Part shown: positions 41,986 through 50,729 of the stretch, one piece after another | Layout: every line of letters starts with the position of its first letter | Position numbering within the stretch: the first letter of the stretch is position 1 | Assembly: GCF_004751985.1 (NCBI RefSeq) | Contig: NZ_CP038492.1 | Location: 372,001-436,000, forward strand | Direction of reading: 5' to 3' | From: Rhodophyticola sp. CCM32 | GTDB lineage: Bacteria > Pseudomonadota > Alphaproteobacteria > Rhodobacterales > Rhodobacteraceae | DNA: 64,000 nucleotides | Notes under the pieces: model-generated | Told to the model about the DNA's origin: nothing | The model's database searches: none | Seen by the model: only the letters and a program-made list of their open reading frames with translations | Position numbers and translations under genes: made by a program

Positions 41986-42639
41986 TCAGCTTATCAGAAG
42001 GCGCAGGCCCTTGGTGACATCCGCGCGGACCGCAAGGCGCAATCCCGGCTCGTCCCCGGCTTGCAGGGCGGCAAGGATCAGGTTGTGATGACTGGGCGCA
42101 TCGGTTTTGCCCATACGCCCGTAAAGCGCCCGCATGGTGGGCCCCAGTTGCAACCAGACGGTTTCCGCCAGGGCCAGCATCGCCGGGGCCTGGGCGCGCA
42201 GATAAAGCGTGCGGTGGAATTCCAGATTGCTGCGGATATAGCCAACCGCATCGCGCCGTATGATCGCATTGGCGATGCTGCCATTGATCACCTCCATCCG
42301 CTCGATCAGGGCCATATGGGCGCGGGGCAGGGCGCGGGTCGACAATTCCGGCTCCAGCAGGGCGCGGATGGCGGCAAGCTCTTCAATCCGCTCATTGGAC
42401 AATTCCGGTGTCGACACCCGGCCCGAGGCAGACAGAAACAGTGCCCCTTCGCTGACCAGCCGTCGCACCGCTTCGCGGGCGGGTGTCATCGAGACGCCGA
42501 ATTCCTTGCCAAGACCGCGCAGGGTTATGGGCTGGCCCGGGCCCACCTCTCCATGCATGATCTGTGTTCTCAAAGCGCGGTAAACCCGATCATGGGCCAC
42601 TGCGGCACCGGTTTCCGTGGGGCGGGGATTGGTCAACAT
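41986..42639 (-). CDS. GntR family regulator, FadR/FCD type
   Basis: 217 residues. N-terminal winged helix (AHDRVYRALRTQIMHGEVGPGQPITLRGLGKEFGVSMTPAREAVRRL, about 15-60) and a C-terminal all-helical FCD domain with ELAAIRALLEPELSTRA and metal-site-like EFHRTLYLRA. Such regulators bind short palindromes and respond to carboxylic acids. A perfect TGTGATCACA site lies nine bases upstream of its start and the same site precedes sdhC and sucC, so I infer autoregulation and TCA control. The effector is unknown. Confidence 0.88.
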   Translation of the reverse strand: MLTNPRPTETGAAVAHDRVYRALRTQIMHGEVGPGQPITLRGLGKEFGVSMTPAREAVRRLVSEGALFLSASGRVSTPELSNERIEELAAIRALLEPELSTRALPRAHMALIERMEVINGSIANAIIRRDAVGYIRSNLEFHRTLYLRAQAPAMLALAETVWLQLGPTMRALYGRMGKTDAPSHHNLILAALQAGDEPGLRLAVRADVTKGLRLLIS

Positions 42640-42647
42640 GGGGGCAA

Positions 42648-42657
42648 TGTGATCACA
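42648..42657. promoter_or_regulatory. Palindromic operator before the GntR gene
   Basis: Perfect TGTGATCACA, overlapping the stop codon of the upstream metallopeptidase-like gene and nine bases from the GntR start. Only one copy here, against two at sdhC and sucC, consistent with an autoregulatory site. Confidence 0.7.
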
Positions 42658-43378
42658 AAACCGGGTCTTGCGGCAAGGGGTCGAACTGCCACGCCAGAAG
42701 TTGCGGGCCTTCGGTCTTCAGCCAGGCGCGCGGGGCATCGTAGCCGGGGCAGAGCCGGGCACAGACGGACCAGAACTTCGCGGAGTGGTTCATTTCCGCC
42801 AGATGTGCGACCTCATGGGCCGCGACATAGTCAAGCACATCAGGCGGTGCCATAATCAGCCGCCAGGAAAACATCAGATCCCCTTTCGAGGAACAACTGC
42901 CCCATCGGCTGCGGGGATCGCGCAGGGTCAGCCGGCCATAGCGCCGCCCAAGATCCGAGGCATAGCGGTCGCAGGCCCGGGTCAGGCGCTCGCGTGCCAG
43001 GGCCTGCAACAGGGCGCGGATGCGGGGGGGGATGCGTGGGCCATCGGGCACCTGCACCCCGCCCTCGATCAGCCGGGCCGTCCGGCCGCCCCCGCGCGTG
43101 ATCTGCCGATCCACCCCGCAGATCGGGATTGTGCCGCCGATCTCGGGCCGGTTGGGGTGTGGTGCCGCAGCAAGCTGTCGTCTCAGCCATGTTTCACGGT
43201 CATGCAGAAAGGCCAGGGCATCGCTTTCTCTGGCCCAATGTGGCAGGCTCAGGCTGACGCGGCCATCGGCCCGCGACACCCGCAGCGAGAACCGCCGCGC
43301 CCGGGCAGAGCGTTTCAGGGCCACATGTACCGGCGGGTCGCCGGGCAGGATATGGGTGTCGTTGGACGGGCGGGGCAT
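42653..43378 (-). CDS. YgjP-like M48-type metallopeptidase domain protein (DUF45)
   Basis: 241 residues from ATG 43378; ATG 43405 is an alternative. The catalytic pattern HEVAHLAEMNHSAKFW (HExxH plus a downstream His) and RWGSCSSKGDLMFSWRL are hallmarks of the DUF45/YgjP family of putative zinc peptidases. No signal peptide; cytosolic. Function in vivo unknown. Divergent from the TIGR02300 gene. Confidence 0.88.
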   Translation of the reverse strand: MPRPSNDTHILPGDPPVHVALKRSARARRFSLRVSRADGRVSLSLPHWARESDALAFLHDRETWLRRQLAAAPHPNRPEIGGTIPICGVDRQITRGGGRTARLIEGGVQVPDGPRIPPRIRALLQALARERLTRACDRYASDLGRRYGRLTLRDPRSRWGSCSSKGDLMFSWRLIMAPPDVLDYVAAHEVAHLAEMNHSAKFWSVCARLCPGYDAPRAWLKTEGPQLLAWQFDPLPQDPVL

Positions 43379-43490
43379 TTTCCACTCGAAGCTTGGGCCG
43401 GGCATCTGCGGTCCTGAAAGGCTTTGACACCCCTCCGACATTGTGTCAGGTGACCGCAATTCTTCGATACCGATGATTAAAGGGGGTGTC

Positions 43491-43856
43491 ATGCCCAAAG
43501 AGGACTGGGGCGTCAAACGCGTCTGCCCGACAACCGGGAAACGGTTTTACGACCTGAACAAGAATCCGATCGTCAGCCCGTATACGGGTGATGTGGTTGT
43601 GCTGGATACCGGCAAGGGGTCACGTACCCTGGTGGCCGATAAGGCCGATAAATCCGCAACCAAGAAAGACGTCACCGATGACGCTGAAGAGGTCGTTCTG
43701 GACGATGATGACGATCTTGATATTGACGCCGATGCGGATGTCGATCTGGATGACGGCGACGATGATGATGACGTTCTGGACGATGATGACGATACGGAAA
43801 CCGTCGCTCTGGACGATCTGAAGGACGTCGCGGCCAATGATGGCGACGACGACTGA
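43491..43856 (+). CDS. TIGR02300 family Asp-rich protein
   Basis: 121 residues from ATG 43491. N-terminal signature EDWGVKRVCPTTGKRFYDL and NPIVSPYTGDVV, which is the conserved domain of TIGR02300; the second half is almost pure Asp/Val/Leu. This family is largely alphaproteobacterial and uncharacterised. The two Cys/Thr turn could bind metal. A GC hairpin follows. Confidence 0.9.
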   Translation: MPKEDWGVKRVCPTTGKRFYDLNKNPIVSPYTGDVVVLDTGKGSRTLVADKADKSATKKDVTDDAEEVVLDDDDDLDIDADADVDLDDGDDDDDVLDDDDDTETVALDDLKDVAANDGDDD

Positions 43857-43874
43857 TCCGTGCTGAACCGAACG

Positions 43875-43912
43875 GCGCGGGGCGGGGATTTTTCGCTTGA
43901 TCTGCCCCGCGC
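43875..43912 (+). terminator. Hairpin after the TIGR02300 gene
   Basis: Nine-bp stem GCGCGGGGC/GCCCCGCGC with a 20-base loop, 18 bp after the stop and before tRNA-Ala. No downstream T-run. Confidence 0.45.
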
Positions 43913-43958
43913 GACACCATAAACCGCACGTCGTTGACGCGATTGGCGGCAATGGTCT

Positions 43959-44034
43959 GGGGCCTTAGCTCAGCTGGGAGAGCGCCTGCATGGCATGCAG
44001 GAGGTCAGCGGTTCGATCCCGCTAGGCTCCACCA
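43959..44034 (+). tRNA. tRNA-Ala (anticodon GGC)
   Basis: 76 nt with encoded CCA. Acceptor arms GGGGCCT/AGGCTCC pair with one G-T; the D stem has GCTC/GAGC, the anticodon stem CCTGC/GCAGG with loop ATGGCAT, and the T loop GGTTCGATC. The anticodon is GGC. It marks the left edge of an island rich in IS elements. Confidence 0.96.
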
Positions 44035-44152
44035 AACTTCCTTTCTGAATGGCCACATAGTTTGACCTTTCGGGGCAGTAACGCTGGCCTTCAGGCGAAC
44101 GCAGTAACAGATAGCAATCGGCGCAAATCGCCTCTTGGGCGACTGATCCTGA

Positions 44153-44617
44153 CTACGATGCGGCGATAGTACGGCCAGGCAGCGCAAGCACGCCAGCAAA
44201 TGGCAAGGCAAGGGCGAGGTATGAGCCAAGCACTGTATCGTGCTTCGGAACGCCGTCGTTCAACGCCTTGGCTCTGGTCCCGTAGTAGACATCATGACCA
44301 ACGGGTGGAACCAGTCCACCGGGCATTGCGATCGCCGGTATGATTGAAAAAACAAAGTAAAAATGCGCGAGAATCGGTTCATGACATGATTTGCAAATGC
44401 CACGAACCAATGGGGATGGTCGCATGGTGTGTATCCAGTCGACCTGGTTGGCATCCTCAAGATGGACCTGCCCGCGACGAAACACGAGCGCGTCAGCAAA
44501 AGGCCCCTTGTAGGTGGATTGACACTTCGAACAATGGCACCGAAACCGAAGTCTCGGCATCGCTGAAACCGCCGCTTTGGTTTGACCACATGTGCAACTG
44601 ATGATCTCTCTTTTCAT
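44153..44617 (-). CDS. GFA-domain (CENP-V/GFA) family protein
   Basis: 154 residues. Zinc ligands arranged as CTCGQ (residues 8-12), CHCSKCQ (about 27-33) and CKSCHEP (about 75-81), the pattern of the glutathione-dependent formaldehyde-activating-like fold. Most such proteins are not true GFA enzymes and have no known substrate. First gene of the island, divergent from the recombinase chimera. The 170 bp upstream hold no clear feature. Confidence 0.82.
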   Translation of the reverse strand: MKREIISCTCGQTKAAVSAMPRLRFRCHCSKCQSTYKGPFADALVFRRGQVHLEDANQVDWIHTMRPSPLVRGICKSCHEPILAHFYFVFSIIPAIAMPGGLVPPVGHDVYYGTRAKALNDGVPKHDTVLGSYLALALPFAGVLALPGRTIAAS

Positions 44618-44789
44618 GGAAACCAGATTATTGATGCCAGATCGGCTTGGTCAAGCTGTAGGGGGAGGACGAAGCCGCTAACGCGGCAATGGCGCTTGTT
44701 ACCGGTGTTCGGCGTTGATCCGGCGATTTTGGGATTTGGCAGACCTGTCTGACGATTGGGGTTTCTCAATTAGATGACAGGAGGCTCCC

Positions 44790-45536
44790 ATGAAGGAGGA
44801 GAAGACCACCCCGCTGCGTGAGCGGATGATCGAAGATATGCGCATTCGCGGAATGTCCCCGAAGACGCAGCAAGGCCATATCAGAGCCGTCAGGTATTTT
44901 GCTGAGTTCATCGGGCGCTCGCCCGATACGGCGACGCCGGACGAGTTGCGCGCGTATCAGCTTCACATGACCGATACCGGGGTCTCGACCGGCGTGTTCA
45001 ACGCTAGGATCGTGTCGCTGCGGTTCTTCTTCGGCATGACCTGTGGGCGCGAGGAGATGAAGCGGTACATGCAGTTCCGGCGCAAAGCGAAGAAGCTACC
45101 GGTTGTCTTGAGCGTCGAGGATGTTGGCGATCTGCTGGCGGCGGTTCCTGGACCGGGGCTGTGCATTGAGGTCGACTTCTCACTGCCAGCGGAGCGCGTT
45201 GTGCGCAGCCTGAACCAGATCATTGAATGGCGCGGCCAGCCGCACGCAATTCGCGTCGATAATGGTCCAGAATATATCAGTGGCACGCTCATGACATGGG
45301 CCGAGAAACGCAACATCCGGCTTGAATACATCCAGCCAGGCAAACCACAGCAGAACGGCTACATAGAACGTTACAACCGCACTGTTCGTGGCGAGTGGCT
45401 CGGACAATACATCTTTGAAACGATTGAGGAGGCACAAGATAAGGCGACTGAATGGCTCTGGACTTACAACAACGAGCGACCCAACATGGGTATAGGCGGC
45501 ATAACACCCGCCATGAAACTGAAAACAGCCGCGTGA
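44790..45536 (+). pseudogene. Chimeric ORF: tyrosine-recombinase N-domain fused to the C-terminal part of an IS3 transposase
   Basis: 248 residues in one frame made of two unrelated parts. Residues 1 to about 123 are a SAM-like core-binding domain of an IS91-associated integrase (LRERMIEDMRIRGMSPKTQ, LPVVLSVEDVGDLLAAVPGPGL), without the catalytic domain. From about residue 124 it is an IS3-type OrfB C-terminus (VDNGPEYISG, YIQPGKPQQNGYIERYNR, NNERPNMGIGGITPAMKL), lacking the first catalytic Asp. The fusion is a decayed product, not a working enzyme; expression is unknown. Confidence 0.85.
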
Positions 45537-45577
45537 ATTCTACGGCTGGACCCCACTAAAAATGGGGGGATTACCCC
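45161..45577 (+). mobile_element. Right-end fragment of an IS3-family element (IS407-like group)
   Basis: The right end with ACTAAAAATGGGGGGATTAC. The last 120 bp reappear inverted at 62741-62860. The left end is missing; the boundary lies after CCGGGGCTG, where recombinase coding ends. The 136 bp that follow, to the next repeat, hold no supportable gene. Confidence 0.75.
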
Positions 45578-45713
45578 GCGGCTTCCTCCTTCCGAGATTT
45601 GTCAACGCGGGCCGCACGCCCCGCCGGAAGGAAATGTTGCACCCCGGCCCGCATCGAAAAACCTTCAGGAGACCGGACATTCAGTGCACCGATGCGAACG
45701 GCAGTTTCGTACC

Positions 45714-45894
45714 GTTAGAGCAGGTTGCATTTTATATGAGGCAGCGGTTTTCGAGTCAGTTCAAACGATTTCTGCTTCAAAGCTTTTTGCGTTTTCATTG
45801 AAACAGTTCGCATCAGAATTCGTGTTCGAAATCAGCTACCTGCTGATTGAGAGGCAGTGAATTCTGATTCAATGTTAACGCAAAACGCTATAGG
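45714..45894. repeat. CTATAG-ended palindromic repeat truncating IS30
   Basis: Left end TAGAGCAG...ATATGA matches the left end of the 20.6-kb element; right end AACGCAAAACGCTATAG at 45878-45894. Inner arms GCGTTTT/AAAACGC. Its CTATAG provides the TAG stop that cuts off the IS30 transposase, whose C-terminus is absent. Confidence 0.72.
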
Positions 45895-46773
45895 CGTTCA
45901 ACGATTGCGTTGATCTGCGTCTTTGTCACGGCCTTCATGGATTTTCCTTTCGGGAAGTATTGCCGTAGCAAGCCATTCATATTTTCGTTCGAACCGCGCT
46001 CCCAGGAATGATAGGGATGCGCAAAGAAGCTCTTTGCACCGAGGTCGCGATTGACCTTTTGGTGGTGCGAAAACTCCGGCCCATTATCATAGGTCAGTGT
46101 GTGGACGTGGTCCCGCAAAGGCCCGAGCGTGCGTGAGATGGCTTGCTGTGCCGATTTTGCCCTGCGATCTTTGACCACTACGGCCCTGCATAGGCGGGAT
46201 TTGCGTTCGGTCATTGTGATCAAGGCTGCATCGTTTTTGGCGCCCTATGATCGTATCGACTTCCCAGTCTCCGATACGGGCTCTGGCATCGACGATCCGG
46301 GGGCGCTCGGAGATCCAGACGCGATCCTTGATTTGCCCGCGTCTGTTGAAGACACCGCGCCGTTTACGACGCCTCTTGTGAACCCGCAGATGGGTGTAGA
46401 GCGTGCCGCCTGCACGTTTATCGGCGTAGATGTGCTGATAAATGCGTTCATGGCTCACAGGGGCAAGGCCTTTGAGCCGCATCACACCGTTGATCTGTTC
46501 GGGGCTCCAGTCCTGACGCAGACCAGCCTCGACAATCCGCCATTGCTGCCGTGAAACCCGGCGCCGTCCAAGACGGATACGCCGCGACATGCTGAAGCGT
46601 TGGGCTTGTCTGGCGTGATATCCACGCAGGCCGGCATTGCGCCGAACTTCCCGGCTGATGGTCGACTTGTGACATCCGATCCGGCGCGCAATGCCTGCCT
46701 GGCTCTCCCCCGCTGTCAATGCTGCGTAAATCTCTATACGGTCATCTTCTGTAAGGCGGCGGTAAGCTCGCAT
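45888..46773 (-). pseudogene. IS30-family transposase, frameshifted and C-terminally truncated
   Basis: From ATG 46773: MRAYRRLTEDDRIEIYAALTAG, an HTH (GIARRIGCHKSTISREVRRN) and GDWEVDTIIGR, all IS30 hallmarks with the first catalytic Asp. Reading then shifts frame at a run of five A (plus-strand T at about 46234-46238) and resumes as TMTERKSRLCRAVVVKD, TYDNGPEFSHH and HSWERGSNENMNGLLRQYFPKG. It ends early at VERL where normal members continue about 30 residues, because the repeat supplies TAG. Inactive. Confidence 0.88.
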
Positions 46774-46969
46774 TCTATGCTCCTTAACTTCAGTCGGTGA
46801 GCAGCATAAGAGCATCGCCGCCTTACACTGTCATAAACGTTAAGTTGCGATGGCGCGTTGAATCCAAGGGGTGCTATAGCACCGTCCCAAGGGTCAAACC
46901 ATGTGGCACGCCACATCCTTGGTTTCCTTATCGTGATCCCGTCCTTGTGATGCCCCGCCCCGGAGCGCG

Positions 46970-48403
46970 TTACAAAGCGTCGATATGTGCCATCAATTGC
47001 GCAATCCCGGTATCCGAGATGGCAACCGGGTGAAGCGTCCCGCCCCGCAGTGGTGGAAGAGCTTCCGGGCCGTCATAATCGTAATCGGCCACCGCCACAG
47101 TGTATGTGCAGCCCGCCGCATGTGCGAAACCCATGAAATCGCTCCACCGCAGCACGCCGGATTGCAGCGTGCCCAGTTCGATCACATGGGCCTGCGGATG
47201 CGCATAAAGCAGATTGGTGAAACCTGCCCCGTGATAGGACACCATCACCTCGGCGCGCGCCATCAGGGCGATCTGTTCAAGCGGTGAGAGCTTCTCGAAA
47301 TAGATCACCTCGAAACCACGTTTTTGCAGCCCTGCAATGATCTTCGGTTCCGCTTCGACGGTGCGGGCGCGTTTGCCTTCCACTGCCCGGCCAACCCAGA
47401 AACGTTTGGGCAGATGCGGGAAGTCCTGTCCTTCGATCGCGCGTAGGGCGCGTTCGCGCAGCAGGCGGAGGGACCGGGAATAGGCGTTCATCGACAGGGT
47501 CTTCATGACATCTGCGTTCGGTAATGTCGGGTCCCATTGCAGGCGTCGCCCGATCAGCGGGTCAAGCGGGGGTATTGCCCCCGGGGGGGCCTGAAACAGG
47601 TAATAATCCGGTGTGAAGGCCCCAAGCACCCGGTCATAATGGGCCGGTTCGCCCTGAAACCGCACCCTGCCGGCCAGTTCGGGGAAAAGCGCATCAAGGT
47701 AGCGGGTGATGAACCCCGAGGGTTCTGCGCCCGGGCAATGAATGTTGATCTGCCCGCTGAACCCGTCGATCTCGGCCAGAAGGCAAAGATTGCAGAAGGT
47801 TTCCTTCATGAAATGATAGTAATTATGCAGGTTCCGGGCATCCAGCGCGAAGTCTAGCCCGGTGATATCTCCGCTCCAGATCGGCACTGGTTCGGCATTG
47901 GCCTGCGCCTGTTCGTAATGTTGGCGAAGATCGGCGTTGAAATCGGCCCCTGGGTATTCAGATTTATAACTGCGACCGTATTTCGTCATAAGGCGCCCGC
48001 CGCCCGCCCCGTTCATGAACCAGCGATTGTTGAGCGCCGTAAAGGTGCGGATGAACCGGGCATCTTCAAAAAGCGCGGGCCGGGTGTTTAACTCAATGAC
48101 ACTGTCGAAATGCCTATGGCGGGCGATACGGCGAAGCTCGGTCTCCCACCTTGCGCGGATTTCAGGGGTCTCGGACAGCGTAAGGCTGGTGATCGTGCCG
48201 CTGCGCGCCTTGTGCCAGGCGGGGCCGGGATCAGATAGCAGATGCAACCCCGGGTGAAGGCCGGGGGTGTAAAGCGCATCGCTGGGTGGGGTGGAGAAAG
48301 TAGGTGTGTCAGGCATCGGCGGTAAAGCAGTTTGCAACTTCAACAGGTTATGGCATGGGATGGGCAGAGGGGGAATGCCTGTCATCACATGGCGGTTGTT
48401 CAT
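46970..48403 (-). CDS. Glycosyltransferase family 61 (DUF563) protein
   Basis: Up to 477 residues; ATG 48316 would give 448 and is also reasonable as no strong ribosome-binding site precedes either. The C-terminal half has FWVGRAVEGKRAR, KLSPLEQIALMARAEVMVSYHGAGFTNLLYAHP and IELG, typical of GT61/DUF563 enzymes, related to O-linked and cell-surface glycan transferases. Middle region HNYYHFMKETFCNL is also shared with this group. Substrate unknown. It is an accessory gene between IS30 and a MITE-like element. Confidence 0.85.
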   Translation of the reverse strand: MNNRHVMTGIPPLPIPCHNLLKLQTALPPMPDTPTFSTPPSDALYTPGLHPGLHLLSDPGPAWHKARSGTITSLTLSETPEIRARWETELRRIARHRHFDSVIELNTRPALFEDARFIRTFTALNNRWFMNGAGGGRLMTKYGRSYKSEYPGADFNADLRQHYEQAQANAEPVPIWSGDITGLDFALDARNLHNYYHFMKETFCNLCLLAEIDGFSGQINIHCPGAEPSGFITRYLDALFPELAGRVRFQGEPAHYDRVLGAFTPDYYLFQAPPGAIPPLDPLIGRRLQWDPTLPNADVMKTLSMNAYSRSLRLLRERALRAIEGQDFPHLPKRFWVGRAVEGKRARTVEAEPKIIAGLQKRGFEVIYFEKLSPLEQIALMARAEVMVSYHGAGFTNLLYAHPQAHVIELGTLQSGVLRWSDFMGFAHAAGCTYTVAVADYDYDGPEALPPLRGGTLHPVAISDTGIAQLMAHIDAL

Positions 48404-48430
48404 CTTTAGATCGTTTAAGATGGTATGTCG

Positions 48431-48699
48431 TTAGGGTCAGGCCCCCTTAAATCCATACCGTCAGCACCGATTTCACGACATATCAGTGGTTTGCGGCGCG
48501 CCGGCCATAGGTGTTCTACGGTCAAGCGGCGCACGCCGCTGAGATGATGTGAAACCGGTGCCCTTCGGGTTTGGCGGATGTCCCGCGTGAGCATCGTTGC
48601 AGGCCTTTGAAATAGAACCACTATTCCGGCAGCCCTGCGCCTTGTCACGCGAAAAATCTGCCAAACTGATGGCATGGATTTAATGGGTCCTGACCCTAA
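48431..48699. mobile_element. MITE-like element with 34-bp inverted ends
   Basis: Ends TTAGGGTCAGG-CCCCCTTAAATCCAT (from 48431) and its complement ending CCTGACCCTAA at 48699; 30 of 34 positions agree. Length 269 bp with no transposase reading frame. TTA/TAA at the tips fits the target preference of IS5-like (IS427 group) transposases, so a non-autonomous IS5 derivative is likely. The rest of this gene-free stretch (48404-48954) shows only a doubtful 36-codon plus-strand ORF at 48832-48942. Confidence 0.75.
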
Positions 48700-48954
48700 C
48701 TGGCGCTGCGCGCTATTTGGAAGACCGCGGTTGACCGTCTGTGGGACGTTGCGCATCTTTGACACGATGCAACGGTTTTTCTGAATCCGAACAACATGTC
48801 GCGTCACGCAATATCGGCCCAAACGTCAAGCATGTTTGACCCAGACCGGACCCGCCTTGCTTTTCGCGCCAAGGTCGGCGGTGCGGACTTTTCCGACATT
48901 CGCTGCGTCTTCGCCAACGGCTGCTTCAAGGAGGAGGTCTAGTTTATGTAAGCA

Positions 48955-49506
48955 CTATGCAGTCTCCCTGACGCTGGACAGAGTTGTTTCAAATGCAGAA
49001 TTTGCCGGTCCACTTGCCAAGGCAGCCCAGTGCTTCGAGCTTTCGAGAAACACCATCACATCCGCTGTGGGCGCTATGTCATGCTTTTCCCAACACCAAT
49101 CGACCTGGTCGATTCGATCAGCCACGGCAATGTCGGCAATGCTTCTGATATCTTCCTGAGACAACGATATGCGGCGGCCATCGTACGCGAACTCGCCTGC
49201 TTCAACTGGATAACCCGCTTCCGACCGCTCTAAGCAATAGTATCCAATAATCAAGGCCTTTGCCCGCTTGGGTACCACAGTTTCGTCCATCGTAGATAGG
49301 TCAAGGATCTCGTTATCATAGCCACTCTTGGGATCAATGACGGAATGCATCAACCCCGCAATCTTCGTTTCTTCGTCGCAACCCCAATTGTCCAGATACT
49401 GGTAGGTCGATGCCAAGTGCCCCACGTGGCTGCGCTCATACAAGAAGGCCTTATCAAATCCGCCCGCCTTCAAAATGGCGACACATGGCTTATACATATT
49501 TGACAC
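48955..49506 (-). CDS. DUF6817/HD-like domain protein of the peptide cassette
   Basis: 183 residues from GTG 49506, which has AGGAGG nine bases upstream; an ATG at 49524 overlapping the MFS stop is the alternative. Residues 25-56 carry an HD-like metal pattern: SHVGHLASTYQYLDNWGC then GLMHSV. The segment fits DUF6817 as I remember it. Later residues (IRSIADIAVADRIDQVDW) are helical. Function unknown. It is the last gene of the minus-strand run behind the HExxH enzyme and MFS protein, with AT-rich composition unlike the core genome. Confidence 0.75.
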   Translation of the reverse strand: MSNMYKPCVAILKAGGFDKAFLYERSHVGHLASTYQYLDNWGCDEETKIAGLMHSVIDPKSGYDNEILDLSTMDETVVPKRAKALIIGYYCLERSEAGYPVEAGEFAYDGRRISLSQEDIRSIADIAVADRIDQVDWCWEKHDIAPTADVMVFLESSKHWAALASGPANSAFETTLSSVRETA

Positions 49507-49520
49507 TTTGTCTAACCTCC

Positions 49521-50729
49521 TCATAAGAGCTTGGTGTAGTAGCCAAGCAAGTCGTCCTTTGGCACCCGGATGAACTCTCGAAATGAAGTGCTCAAGGCCA
49601 AATAGGCAGTACAAAGCAGGATAATGCTGCCAGCTACTAGCAACACACCGTTCAGTGACTGGCCGAATACTAAAATTGATGAAACCAGTAAGCCAACAGG
49701 AACACCTGCTTGAATGATGAAGAAGTGAGAGGTCTGAAAAAAGCCCCTCTCTTTCTCCGGCAATGCCATAGAGCGCCGCGCCTCCACGGTGGTGTTGTTT
49801 GTCACGATAGCCGCGCCCACGAAGAATGATATCACGGCCCAGGCGACAGGCTGGAGTAAAATCGCGTAAGCGAACATAGAAGCTCCCAGTACAGCAAGGC
49901 TCCCCAAGACAATCACGAGTTCACTAACGCGCTCAGAAACAAACCGATGTAAAAATAATGCGCTGAAGACTACACCAGCAGTAACGCTGGCTTCTAGCAG
50001 CCCCAAGTAAACCGGTGAAACATCAAACACTGTCTTTGCCGCGAATGGAATGACGAACGTTGAGAATGATACTGTTATGGCATTAATGGCAAGTGAGATT
50101 AGTGACCACTCGATTTCAAACCTGATCCTCGAAAAACGTTTGAAGCTCTTGAAGGGGCTTTCGAAAGCCGATCGAATTTGGCGAGGTGAAGGATAGGCCA
50201 CACCAGAGGAGTACCAGCAGACGATTGCTGCAATGATCGTGATAATCAGCAGCACGATGGCGCTATTCAGAACTTCATAACCTAAAAAACCTACTGTCAA
50301 TCCGCTTACGCGAGCAACAGATGAAATTAGAAATGAGTAGCGATAAGCGTTAGGTGCTTCGTCAGTATCAACAAGTTCGGGGACAAGTGCATTGACGCTT
50401 GGCGTAAAGTAACTTTCCACACTTCCGAAAGCGCCTGCAGCAACTAAAAGAAGAATTGGCTGCTGCCATTCAAACCCGATGGCGAACAGTGCGAACGCTG
50501 AGCAAGAAACCGTCATAAGTTGGACTATCAACCGTCTCGGTCCGACTTTGTCAGGCAGATTAGAAAAAAAGCAACCGAAGCAAGTCTTGCATAAATAAAA
50601 GACTATCGGCAGTGCGGCAGCTAGCCAGGTTTGCGCTTCAAGTGCAACCCATATGGATAAGGCCAAGGCCAGCTTTCCCAGGGTAAGGAAAAAAACCTCA
50701 AGTCCTTTCAGCCGAAGCAATCTCTTCAT
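49521..50729 (-). CDS. MFS transporter, putative peptide/product exporter
   Basis: 402 residues, about 12 membrane helices. MFS loop features include SNLPDKVGPRRLIVQ between helices 2 and 3 and SFFVGAAIVTNNTTVEARRS in the second half. ATG 50729 overlaps the stop of the HExxH gene (ATGA). By position it is probably the exporter or immunity pump of the peptide product, but this is inferred. The reading frame is AT-rich with codon use unlike sdh and suc genes. Confidence 0.85.
   Translation of the reverse strand: MKRLLRLKGLEVFFLTLGKLALALSIWVALEAQTWLAAALPIVFYLCKTCFGCFFSNLPDKVGPRRLIVQLMTVSCSAFALFAIGFEWQQPILLLVAAGAFGSVESYFTPSVNALVPELVDTDEAPNAYRYSFLISSVARVSGLTVGFLGYEVLNSAIVLLIITIIAAIVCWYSSGVAYPSPRQIRSAFESPFKSFKRFSRIRFEIEWSLISLAINAITVSFSTFVIPFAAKTVFDVSPVYLGLLEASVTAGVVFSALFLHRFVSERVSELVIVLGSLAVLGASMFAYAILLQPVAWAVISFFVGAAIVTNNTTVEARRSMALPEKERGFFQTSHFFIIQAGVPVGLLVSSILVFGQSLNGVLLVAGSIILLCTAYLALSTSFREFIRVPKDDLLGYYTKLL

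Noticed and set aside
43547-43837. Ser-rich minus-strand ORF opposite the Asp-rich tail
   Set aside because: Direct complement of repeated GAT/GAC codons; low complexity only.
44153-44617. True glutathione-dependent formaldehyde-activating enzyme
   Set aside because: The zinc pattern fits the fold, but no formaldehyde-metabolism genes are nearby and most family members lack the activity.
44790-45536. Chimeric ORF as an active site-specific recombinase for the island
   Set aside because: The catalytic Arg-His-Tyr domain is absent.
45562-45801. 79-codon ORF after the IS3 end
   Set aside because: It starts in the IS end, runs into the palindromic repeat, and has no family pattern.
48415-48822. 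135-codon minus-strand ORF across the MITE-like element
   Set aside because: Composition is Arg/Pro-rich, it spans the inverted ends, and no protein family is evident.
48832-48942. 36-codon plus-strand ORF (MFDPDRTRLAF...)
   Set aside because: No convincing ribosome-binding site and no partner gene in the same direction. It could be a remnant of a mobile gene but cannot be supported.
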